DNA of 60,000 nucleotides from Nematostella vectensis (Eukaryota > Cnidaria > Anthozoa > Actiniaria > Edwardsiidae), in the NCBI RefSeq assembly GCF_932526225.1, contig NC_064043.1:13888085-13948084 (forward strand). The letters are read 5' to 3'. The position numbers and the translations under genes were made by a program. Every line of letters begins with the position of its first letter. Position 1 is the stretch's first letter. Below the pieces are notes generated by a model that ran no database searches, was not told the DNA's origin, and saw only the letters and a list, made by a program, of their open reading frames with translations. Positions 39,901-51,900 of this stretch are shown in pieces.

Positions 39901-42900
39901 GGATCCGCTTCCAGGGACCATCGGGATATTCCCATGGGTGCAATGGAGCTGATGGCGGGTTTCTTCTCCGGTCCTGGCAAACATCACATCTCCTCACTAT
40001 CTCTGCTAGCTCTTCATCCATTCCGGGCCACCAAACGTAACTCCTGGCCAAGGCCTTCATCCGATTGATGCCCGGATGTGCAGAGTGGAGCTCTCGCTTG
40101 ACTTGATCTCTACCATCGGGTGGAATTATAACTCTCGCACCCCATAAGATACACCCATCTTGGACGCTTAACTCGTCTCTCCTCTTGCGATAGGGTGTAA
40201 GGGCTGGATCTGTGTCATCTGTCGGCCATCCACGTAACAGGTACTCATGTACATGTGCGAGTACAGGATCTTTCCTTGTCCAATGGCTGATCTGCTCTGA
40301 GGTCAAGATAGAGCAGTCTTCTAACTCTTCTATCATCAATACTCTGTCTTCAGTACGCGCTTTCACAGGTAAAGGCAGTCGGGACATACAGTCTGCATTG
40401 GCATGCTGATTTCCTGCTCTGTACTTCATGTGGTACTGGTATGCCCTCATCAATATGGACCATCGCTGAATTCTGGGCGATGCCATGACCGGTGTCTGCT
40501 TCGCCTCATGGAACAGTGACAGTAATGGCTTGTGGTCCGTGATTATATCAAAATCTCGACCAAACACATACTTGTGGAACTTCTTTAGCCCGAAGACAAC
40601 GGCGGCTCCCTCCTTGTCTAGTTGGCTGTAGTTCTTCTCAGCATCGCTAAGGGTGCGACTTGCAAACCCAATAGGTCGTTCGGAGCCATCCTCCATGATA
40701 TGGGATAGGACTGCGCCTAGGCCATACTGGGAAGCGTCACAATGGAGTACTAGTGCTCTTTCGGTATCATAGTGTACCAAAAGTCCTGCTGAGAGAATCA
40801 TCTTCTTGGTTAGTTCAAAACATGTTTGCTGTTCTGGTCCCCAGTGCCACTTCACCCCATGCTCTAGGAGCTTGTGCAGAGGGTGAAGGACCTGGGACAG
40901 ACCCTTCAAGAATTTACCGTAGTAATTCAATAGGCCTAGGTATGCCTTCAGTTCCGTGACGTTCTCCGGTGTCTTGGCCTTAACTAGTGCCTCAACCTTG
41001 TCCTTGACTGGAGATATGCCAGTCTTGTCAATCTGATGACCCAGGTATACAACCTTGTCCTGCATAAACACACACTTCTCTCTCTTAAGTCTCAGTCCTG
41101 CCTCATCAAGCCTTGCTAGGACCTTCTCTAAATTCTCAAGCGATTCAGCAGTGCTCTCACCTGTCACAAGGATATCGTCTAGGTATACAGCTACCTGAGG
41201 TATTCCATGCAGCAGTTCTTCTATGGCACGTTGGAAGGCCGCTGGGGCGCTGGCGACTCCATACGGCAGACGTTTATACTGAAACATACCCTTCACCGTG
41301 TTGATGGTTGTGAACTTCCTGCTATCTGGGTCAAGTTCAACCTGAGAATATGCATGAGAGAGATCAAGCTTATGATAGATAGTTCCTCCTGCTATTTGAG
41401 CAGTCAACTCCTCCAAGGTGGGTATTGGGTACTGCTCGACCTTGGAAACCTTGTTAACAGTGACCTTATAGTCCCCACACAGTCTAATCTCACCGTTAGG
41501 TTTCAGTACTGGGACTACCGGCGCTGCCCAGTCTGAATGTCTGATAGGCTCTATCACATCCTGTTCCACGAGTCGGTCAATCTCTGCAATTACTTTGCTC
41601 TTCATAGCAAATGGGAGTGAGCGTGGTTTGTAGAAAAGTGGCTTTGCGCTGGGGTCAACAATAATCTTAGCTTGCGTGCCTTTCATCTTCCCCAATTCGT
41701 CCCTAAAAATATCTGGGTGCCTTTCAAGCACAGTCTCTAGGGTCAGGGTTTCCTTGAGGTGGTTTACACTTATCACGCTAAGCTGCTCTACTACATCCCT
41801 CCCGGCAAGATTAACCCTCTTGTGATTTGTAACGACAACTGAGGTGGTGCACGAGTTGCCATGGTAACTGACAACAGTCTCAATAGTTCCCAGGACTTTC
41901 AATTTGTGTCCTGTAAAAGAAGTTAGGTCTAACTCAGATGACTTCATTTTGTGGAAACTTGGCAGAGTTTTGGCGGTTTCTTCCGAAATTAAGGTATAGG
42001 GTGACCCTGTATCTATTTCAAACTCAATTGGCCTCCCGTCTACTTCTAGGTTTACAGTGATTGGTGGAACTTTATTTCCTGGGTTCCTAATGTGATACAT
42101 TCCCTCGGGACCCCCTTCACTATCTTCATCTTCACTGAAAACTTCTTCTTCAACATGGGTAATGGTAGCCCCGGACCGGCATGCACTTTTTGCATGGCCT
42201 TTCTTCCCACATTTGTAGCAATTCTGATCTTTAAACCAGCATGATTGTGGGTCATGGGAATTTCCACATCTGTAACATTCTCCCCCTGATTTGTCTCCTG
42301 ACATGGGTGTCTTTTGGGACCCCTTAACCTGCCCCCTTTTGTTTTCATAGTTACCCCTCTGTCTAGTGGGGCCTCCCTTCCCTTTAGGCCTTTGGGAGTA
42401 GTGCACTTGGTTTACTGAGGGCTCCTCTTGTGCAACACTTTTCTGCATTTCTCTAACATTGCGGCGTGCCGATTCATATGCCTCTGCGATCTGGAAAGCC
42501 TTATCGAATGTTAGGTCTCCATCTGGTGTGGATAAGATTTTCTGTTGGATTTCTGCATCATTTATGCCAGCGATAAATCTGTCCTTCATGGCTCGGTTAA
42601 GAAATCCTCCGAAATTACATGGAACTGCTAATCTCCTGAGTTCCGCAACATACATCATGACACTTTCATTACTTCTCCTAATTCTTGAGTTAAAGTAAAG
42701 ACTCGCGCTCACTTCGGAAAGCTTCGGTTTAAAGTGATGTTTCACTGCCTTGGTGATAAACTCAAATGTTTTGTCCGCCGGTTTCTCCGGTAAACACAAA
42801 CTTTTGATTATGTGGTACGCTTTTGGGCCTACGTTGGCACACAAAATGCTCACTTTGAACTTGTCTTCTGTTATTTTGTTTGCAGCAAAATAATGTTCGT

Positions 42901-45900
42901 ATATTTCTATAAACTCCGTCCAATTGTGTTCGGTCTCATCAAAAGCAAAGAGGTTGCCATACAACGCTGCGGTCGCCATATTTCATGGAACAAACTCACC
43001 GGATTTTCGATCCTTCGTCGGGTTTCTTCGGTCCCAATTTACCACTAGCGCCTTCTTCTTGACTTATTTTCGGTTTTTCTCTCGTCGCCACGTATAATAA
43101 ACTTGGTTATCCTTTAATTAGCACACGAACTTTCCATAATAAACCAACAACAACTTGACAGGCCGTTCGCCTCTGAACATGTGTGTCACCTGAGCCTACA
43201 CTATTTACAGCGGTCTACTTCCTGACACAGGTATCCCGGTCAGTATATGACAACTAAGTTAAGTACTCGCATTCTCAAAGCATACAAAAAGGACAACAAA
43301 AAGCCTAATAACTGTCATCATCCTCAATAGACAATACAAATCGTCGTCCGAAACTCACCTTGCATTGTTTTTTTTGGTCGCTTTCTTGTGGTTGTGTTTG
43401 CTTTTTAATGTGAACTGTTACTTGCTTAAATTTACTAGCTAAAACCAGATAAATCTTGGCGTGAATGAATGTTAGTAGATCCCCTCTAGTTGACTTTATC
43501 CTTAAGTCACAAAATTTGAGGCAAAATAAATAATCATCGCATAATCGACAAGAACTTTTTCCCTTGCTCCGTGTTTGTATTTAGTCGCCATTTCGGAGCT
43601 GAGTGGGGCCTGGGAGTCGCGCGGCTGACTGACTGGCTGGTTGGCTGGCGAGTGACACCACAGGGTACCCGCGTGATGACCACATAAACCAAGTCGCATA
43701 CCTATACCATATTTCTATGCCTATGGAGCTACGCGCGCGGCCTGCGGCCGCGCTTGGCTCCGCTATTATTCATGATGGCCTTATTGCAGAGGAGCCAGCT
43801 GGAACTACAGCCTCACACATTAATTTTATTTTATTTTTACTCGATTTAGCTATTTAATTATAAACTTTGGCAGCGCTGTATAAGATTTCTGGTTTTAAAA
43901 TCAGCCAAAAAAAGCAAAAAAATGATAGCAATAAATACGGCTAGGCTAGCTATCAAACGAAGCAGTCCACTTGACAGTGTAGGGAGGGCCCTTGTTTCCT
44001 ATACTTATGTCGGTGATGTGCAGAGCTCAACACGATATTGTTTAAAGAAACCAAACGCCCCAGCAACTGGCATCGCGTCCCATACCGATTTCGAAAGCTA
44101 CATAACCCCTTATTCTCAGAATAATTTTTTCAAAGCCCAGAAAAATTATTGTAGAGAGATCTTGGCAAATTTCTACATGTGTTTGGGTTCGAAATCGGTC
44201 AAACATGGCGCTACAGAGCTTCAATTCCCTTCGAATAAAACCTACCATCTTCCATATTTTTACTCCATCGCTTCGGAGCCTTGCACGAGATATCCTGACT
44301 GAAAGGTCATATCTTGTTCCCCTGGAAACTCAATTGTCTTAGTTTGGTTGTCAAAGTTTAAAAAAGAACCAAGTGTAGTGTTCTCATAGATTTAAACCCC
44401 TTCTGATGTAGAAGTAAGCAGACGAATAGGTACCATATTTCCTTCTGAAACAGTGACCTATTCTGTAGCACCTACAATTGAAAATTTGTCATGGAGGTCC
44501 TCTCTCCGTTCTATCAAACCTACAGTGTGTATTGTCACGGAGGAAAATAACGAAATATAGATTAACGTCATCTTTGACAACTAAATATCTTACATTAATT
44601 AAACGCCGACCTTCCTGAAGTTAAGGACCGTTATAAGTACGTTTTGTTTATTCAACTAAAAGGCGTCTGTTTGTTTAAGCAAGTTATATCGACAAAGTAA
44701 CTTTAGCTGTTCCTATGAAATAGGATAGCGAAAAGTAAAAAGTTGACCCTTGACCCAGTGGAAAAGTAGGAGTTGCGCATCCCTTTTCCAGGGGTATTTG
44801 ACAACCAGAATTTGGCCACCAATTCTCGGTTCGCGCTTCTTAACGATGGAAGAAAAGTTAGGTCTGAGTTCACACAGGGTTTGCCCTGTGTAGGACTCAG
44901 ACCTGGCCGTCGACGAAATTAGGATTTAGTACGGTTTAAGATTTTGAGTGCAAAAATGATTGGAATCTTGTCAATCATTATATTCATGTGTGTATCTTGC
45001 CATGCGCACTAGCAGTGTAACAAGTTAGTGTGTGACAACCGTAGCCAGTAGCAACATGTAACAACATTACGTAAGTCACGGTAGCCCAAGGGTAACAAAC
45101 AGACACACCCATGGGGGGTAGTTCGTTCCTCGGACGCCCATTGGCTGAAACCTTATCTAAACAGAGCTGAAAGCTTTCCGTGGCTGTCAGTGTCGGATTA
45201 CCTATGGGACCATATAAAAAGGGGTGCGGTAGAAGCCGCAGATAAACCTTGAGTTTGTAACAGCGAAGTAAAGCCCGGTACCTGTACCGCCCCCACTACA
45301 GTCTACTGTCGTTGTTACAGTATGGTCGGGTTTCTTCATCTTTGCTGGGATCACTGTCTCTGATTCAAACCTACAGTGTGTATGGTCGGGTCTCTTAATC
45401 TTTGCTGGGATCAAGGTCTCTGATTCAAACCTACAGTGTGTATGGTCGGGTCTCTTTATCTTTGCTGGGATCAAGGTCTCTGATTCAAACCTACAGTGTG
45501 TATAGTCAGGTCTCTTAATCTTTGCTGGGATCAATGTCTCTGATTGAGGAGGCAGGACAAAATACTGATTTGCAATTACTGAAAATTCCTCTGCCTCGGC
45601 TTTGTTTTTCTCTACATTGTTAGGTATAGTGAAAGGAAAGTCTATCTCCTGAAGAGTGAAGACCAGTTTACTTTCTTGAAAATTCAAATCAGCCTTGTGC
45701 TGAGACAGAAAATCTCTTCCTAAAATACATTGGTAGGTCAAATCTTCAATAACATGAGAGTTAATGGAAAGCTATGCCAATCTAGCGTGATGTCAATTGA
45801 AACAGTGCCATGTACGTGTAAAGGCTCCCCACTGGCCGTAGTAATCGCTGTTGGATTTGTTTTATCCAAAGAGGGTTGATGTGTTAGCTGATCCCAAACA

Positions 45901-48900
45901 GACTTATTAATTGGCGCATTGAAACATGGGCGCCCGTATCAACAAGAAATATAGCATGCTTGTCATCAATGTGGCCTTCAATTTTCATACTGTTAGTGTG
46001 GCCCATAAATTTAATGATACATTTGTTCTCCGCGTCAGAATGTTGAATTGAGCTAAAAGACAGTCCCTTCGTGTCAATGCTCAATCCCGCTAAACCGCTA
46101 GGGACAGCAGGCACATCAGTGCCGCAATGTGGTTTCGCACTTGTACTTTTGGTAACTTTTTCTGAACTTAATATTCCCAACTGTGCGTTCAGTACACAAA
46201 GGGAATTTACGAGTGTCACTTGAGCTCAAGTTTTCATCAATTACTAACTTCCCTAACGAGAGAACGTTTTCTAATAAAGCGAGCTGTTGAAAAGTTGACA
46301 GAAAATCGGCAACATTTTCTTCTTCGCCTAACCTAACTAACCCTGCTAACCCTGCGATACTAGCATCCTGTTCCCGCCTTAGGTCTCGAAAACGGGTGTT
46401 AACATAGATATGGAACTCCTCAATTTTCCGAATTAAGTGAATCACTTAGACGATCGCAATGAGGTACAGTAAGTACGGGATTTTTAATGTCACTGTCCGT
46501 TAGGCTCGAGTCAGTATCTGAGTCGCTTAAACGTTCTGTACACTCGCACTCAAGGCGCTCGCGTTGTCGTTTCCGAAATCGCGTCAACAGTTTGGCGGAG
46601 TTAAAAGTACAATGTACTACTACTAAACAATTAAGTTACTACTAGATACTATAAAAGATACTGTAAAATATACAATAAAAGATACTGTAAAATATACAAT
46701 AAAAGATACTGTAAAATATACAATAAAAGATACTGTAAAATATACAATAAAAGATACTATAAAAGATAGATACTATACGATACGATAGATAATAATATAT
46801 AGATTTAGGCACTGCCTAAAAGCGGAGCCAGCATTGAAAGAACGTTTTTTAATGAAATTAAAAAAGCAATTTTTACTGCCATGTAATTATGAATTGTATT
46901 TGCCCCTCCAAATGGATCAAGCAAGCACTCATTCAATAATATTAAATATGCAGTATGAAAGTACTAAACCTGGTGTAAAAAAGGCTGTCAGAGTTCAAGG
47001 TGCCTTAGTTGATGACAGTTTTTTTAAGAGTCTAATGGTCAATTCTTATGTTCCACTATGCATATCTTTTATCAAAACAGCATTATAACAATCTTTGACC
47101 TTGTGAAGAATATATCAAGGAGGTAACAGTATTCCAAAGAATTAGATGCCATACTGTAGTTTTTACGTACTGCAACTGATTATTCAGAAGAATGTGTTGA
47201 AATTAAACTCCACAAATATACCTCCTGACATGAATTACATATTGGTGCACCAACCATTTGGCTTTTTTTTTTAGAAACTTGGATCCACCCATACAGGCTA
47301 CTCAAAAATGAATGCAATGGAGGCAAATCCTTATTTACTGAAAGTTTCTCATTTCAAACCAAACCATGTTCATTGATCTATGTTTGGGGCAGAGAGGAAT
47401 AAATATACAAATAAACAAATAGTCAATGGGGAGCGGAGAAAGGAAGAAATGTGACTCTAATTGAAAAAAAATTTTACTCTATTCTAAAACATTTATAACA
47501 ATTATGCAATGATAACTTGACTGAGCACTTTCCTAGTAGTTTTCCCTTTCCCTATTACCTTTAGGATTGATATAAAACTGTTTTCTTTACAAATTTATTA
47601 TTGAAAAAGTTTGTTGTTATCTTTATTTAATTTAAGTACTTTGATCCAATAAAAACCTCTTCCCTTTATAGAAGTATAGAACTTGTATCAAAGCTACATT
47701 CTGACCAGCTTTGCCCTTGCAAAGAAACAAATAATGAATGAAACAGCTTTCCAAAGATATAATGATATAGTTATACATCTCAGATGCCATATGGAAGTTT
47801 TGTCTATCACATACTGGTAATACTCCATCACCAAGGATATTACAGTCATGCATTACATATTGGTGCACCCACCCTTTAGCGTGTGGCCTGCTGTTTTATA
47901 GAAACCCTGGATCCACACATGCTAATGCCACTCCAAAATTAAATGCAATGGAGAAGAACAAATTTATATATATCTTTGATAAAAAAATTAACAATAATGC
48001 AACAAAACCCTCCTAACATTTCCCCTTTCCTCATTATCTTAGGTTGATAGATAAATGTTTTCTTTACAGATTTATCATTGAGAGCAAGTATCTTGCTCTA
48101 AAAAACCTATTACACTTATACTGTGGTATAAAAGTAAAAAAATCCCCTACTATATTATCTTAATATTTGCCTATTATTATGCCTTCCAGCCTTTAAAATC
48201 AATCATGGCCCTCAGGTAGTCCTTGGTTGGTTTTACCTAGATAAAAGTGAAAACAATTAATTATTTTTTTTTTCTTTCAAAACAATATTTTCATCATGCC
48301 ATTTATAACCTTACTAATTTTCCACAACTATTTGAATAAAAATCAATAAGCAAATTAGAAAGTATGCAAGATGCAGACAATATAAAAGCAAAAGCAATAT
48401 AGGTAATAAGGGTTGCATTTTGTTTCTTTTTATTTTCGAAGAGAAAATTCTTTTGTAATTGTAAAATTAAAGTAGTTATGATGTTGAAAAAATGTTGCTG
48501 TATCTAAATACACAGAATATAAAGACTAAATACACAGAATATAAAGACAAGAAAGGTCTTCTTTAGCAATATATGACAGGATGATATTTGTCAGCCTTTA
48601 TTAAATATCTCAACGCAGTCAATAAAGTATAGAGAGAACGAAGAATATCAAAGTATGTGTTATGCTCAACATGTTTGATTAGACCACGAATTCTCAAAGC
48701 AAACTCTAGAAACAAATGTATAAATCCAACAAGCTAAGTTGCATTCATACAGTGACTAGACTACTACGTATTTCTGTAGTTAAATTCTCACTTACCGTGA
48801 GGAATATACGCCTGATATTATAGAACTAGTATTTACATCAAAACAAGGATATATGACTTTGAAATGGCATCTTGACGTCAAACTAAAGCTGGTACGGTGT

Positions 48901-51900
48901 TTTAGTCTGAGCGATTGGTTATGGAAAAAAAACCCGAACAAACGAGCATTATAAAAGCACAACAATAAAAGAAAAATAACTTTCATATTCTCAATACAAA
49001 TCGTCGTCTAAAACTCACCTTGGCAGTTTTTTTTTTTCGCTTTCTGTTGTGGTTGTGTTGTTCGCTTTTGTTGTAAACTGTGAAGTTGTCGAATTTCTGC
49101 TAGCAAGGAACTCGTCGACACAAGCGAATGATTTTTATACCTGAAAACAAACATCAAGGCCCTTTCTTCTCAGGATCTCCTTACATAAATATAGACGTGA
49201 ATGAATATACAATGGTAGTGTAGATCCTCCATAGTCCTCCTCTATAGTCCTCTTTTTAGCTGTTGCGAAGGGCGGGATTCACAAACACTCGGGTAGATTT
49301 TACTATCGACTCGTACTTCAGACAAAACGGTTCCTAAAAGACTTCAGTCCATTTGAATCCGCATATTTTCTCATTAAATACTGCTTTTTTTTTCTGTGAA
49401 CATACTAACTTTGAACTAAGAACACATAAAAGCGTAAGACCGAGAGGGGCCTGAGAGTTCCGCGGCTGGATAACTGGCTGATTTGTGACACCACAGGGTA
49501 ACCGCGCGATGACCACAAAACCAAGTCGCATAGCTTACCATATTTCTAGGCTCTTACCGAAAGTGCTAGCCCTTTTTTAGGCATTATTTGGCTTCGCGAG
49601 CACTTTTTTTTACATTTTTTTCCCAAAAAGCACTGCTAGCATTTTTTCTTATTATCGACTGATTATTTATATAATTTCGCGTTAATCAGCACACTCTGAC
49701 TTCACATATGTCGTCCAAAGCCGCAATTTTCGTCAAAGGAGCCGAGGAGGCTGGGGAATATGTTTGATAGGTCAGCGGTTGCCTTCTAGAACCCGGTCCT
49801 TCTCGTCAGTTCCAAGATGGCGTCATTCACTAGCAATACTGGAAGTCTGCCAAGCAAGGCAGAGATAGCTCGAGAGCGTACTCTGCCATCAATCAGTGGA
49901 AAAAACAAAACTAGGGGGAACTTTGATGTAAAGAACATAAGCATACATGATCGGATTCAGCAATATCCAAGAGAGGAACTAACAATCAAAGACGGGAAGT
50001 TGTTTTGTCTGGCATGCCGCGAAATAGTGTCTTCAAAGAAGAGTATTCTAACTACACACTTGGCTTCAAAGAAACATGGAAATGATAAAGAGAAAGGAAG
50101 AAGTCTAAGTTGAAGGATCAGACTATTATGGAGGCTTTTAGAGCGGCGGACATGACGCAGAAAGACAGCACTCTACCAATATCTGAACGGGCCTACCGAC
50201 TCGAAGTGGTCGAAGAGTTTCTGAAGGCTGGCATCCCACTTGGGAAAATCGATAAGCTACGCTCCCTCTTTGAAAAGAATGGCCAACGTCTCACAGCAAG
50301 TGCTCATCTTGGTCAGTACATTTCAATTGTTCTCAAGCAGGAAGTCGAAAGGATAAAAAATGAACTGACTTTGCCTGGCCAGACTGGCATGACAAGAGAT
50401 GTTTCGATGATCTTTGACGGAAGTACACGACAAGGAGAAGCAATTGCTGTCATCCTGCGTTTCCTTGACAAGAATTGGTCGAGTATTCAACGTCTCGTCA
50501 AAATTGATATATGTTCCAAGTCAGTGAATGCGGATGATCTTGCACAAGTTCTTAATCAGTGCCAATCAGTTGATTATGGTGTCAAGGCCAATTCGTTACT
50601 CGCAGCCACGAGAGATGGGGCAAGTGTGAACCAGGCAGCGTTGGATAGGATTGCATTTATCTTTCCTAAGCTGCTCAACGTTGTGTGTTTCTCACACACG
50701 CTTGACAATGTTGAGAATCATCTTGTCATTCCAACTCTTCTAGAGTTCGGTAGCGTGTGGCTTCGCCTGTTCCGCCATAGTTACAAGGCAAAGCTGTTGT
50801 GGAAAGATCTGACTGGGCAAAGACCGAGATCATACAGTGAGACCAGATGGTTGTCAAAGTGGGAAGTCTACAAACAAATGTTACTGCAGGTTGGAGATAT
50901 TAAGGGATTCTTGATGGAAGCAGAAGCCGCTAATATTGGTCCACAGTTACTCCCTCAACTCCAGGCAATACTTTCCGATCCTGAGCGAGTGATCAACCTG
51001 AAGCTCGAGCTCGCCATCACCATCGATGTTGGGGAGCACTTTGTAAAAGCGACCTATTTATTGGAAGGTGATGGCCCTCTCGTGTTCTCGTGTTATGAGA
51101 AACTCCATGCTGTTGCCCAAGCCTGCCAAGCCCCTCACTTTCCAAACGTGCGTGCAGTCACAGCAGCAATCGCTGAAGAAAATCCTGCCCAAAACGTAGC
51201 AGGCCTCGAACAGCAGGCAAAGGCATGTGTTCAACCAGCCATAGATTGGTTTCTGAGAAAGTTCAATGTCCAACTATACAACACAGTGTTAGCGTTCAAG
51301 GCTGCGAGGTATATGTGTCCGGTCAGCATCCAGTGGCTGAAGCCAACTCAGCACTCAGTAGAGGCCTTGCGAATCTTCCCTTTTCTCAATGATGATTGCA
51401 TTATCAACGGCCTAAAAGCTGAACTACCTGCTTACTTAGCTGCCACTGCAGATGTGGTAATCAACACAGAAGTGCGAAAGGTAAAATGGTGGCACGACCA
51501 CAAGGAACAGCTCCCTCACTGGGCTTCTGCAGTGAAGAAAGTGCTGTTGGTGCAGCCATCCTCGGCTGCAGCAGAAAGGGTATTCTCTGTTCTCAATTCC
51601 GCATTCAACGACCAACAGGAGCATGCCTTAGTTGACTATCTGCAAGCAAGTGTGATGACCCAGTACAACAAGCGATGACTAACTTCTAAAATGGGTAATG
51701 ATGACCCAATTACAAGCGTGTGTTGGACTTAAATGGAAAAAGCATTGATCGTTAAATTTTGATGTTAAAACATGTGAGCGAAAATCTGAAAATATAATGT
51801 TCTATATGATTAAAAAAAGTCTGAAAAAATGAGCATTTTTTTTAATCCACAAGCATTTTTAAAAAGAAAATAGCATTATTTTAGCACTTTTTTGGCAAAA

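Larger units (their letters stand above)
38703..43252 (-). mobile_element. Young, apparently intact Ty3/gypsy retrotransposon (4550 bp)
   Basis: The 160-bp LTRs at 38703-38862 and 43093-43252 are identical by eye over their full length. The 5-bp target duplication ACTAA flanks them (38698-38702 and 43253-43257). Reading on the minus strand, the LTR starts tgtcatatactgaccggg and ends tttattata. Just inside the 5' LTR is cgtggcgacgagagaaaaac, a primer-binding-like site shared with the 97-bp-LTR element. A purine tract (ggaaggaggaag) precedes the 3' LTR. Identical LTRs and an unbroken Gag-Pol mean a very recent insertion. It is antisense to the host gene and lies inside R copy 2. Confidence 0.95.
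36276..43775 (+). repeat. R repeat, copy 2 (interrupted by a Ty3/gypsy element)
   Basis: R sequence runs 36276-38697 and resumes at 43258-43775 after the young gypsy insertion. It starts with the near-palindrome at 36284-36300 and aagcggagccagc, and ends near catatttctatgcctatgga, then gctacgcgcgcggcctgcgg, a GC hairpin and gctccgct. It aligns along its length with 46797-49546 (for example ggccctcaggtagt at 38191/48211, accacagggta-type end at 43659/49491). No conserved open frame is shared between copies, so the element appears non-coding and non-autonomous. A C-rich MITE-like unit (37911-38117) and a segment at about 38555-38635 are absent from the other copy. Confidence 0.75.
44290..46620 (-). 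pseudogene. Decayed Ty3/gypsy fragment (Gag to protease-RT linker), split by a solo LTR
   Basis: On the minus strand, about 46610-46116 reads as Gag-like sequence ([20 protein letters not shown], then [20 protein letters not shown]). About 46219-45884 includes the protease active site [13 protein letters not shown]. About 45741-45330 has [19 protein letters not shown] and a 20-residue repeat region. Beyond the inserted LTR, 44525-44290 resumes the linker with [10 protein letters not shown], stop, [14 protein letters not shown] and ENTTLGSF. The pieces are separated by at least two frameshifts and carry internal stops. RT, RNase H and integrase are absent. Confidence 0.72.

Noticed and set aside
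43735-43775. GC hairpin as the 3' end of a Helitron
   Set aside because: The hairpin is present in only one R copy and is not followed by a CTRR terminus; no TC start is fixed at the other end.
43922-44302. 127-codon plus-strand frame
   Set aside because: No domain recognised; its end overlaps the minus-strand gypsy linker that has clear family motifs.
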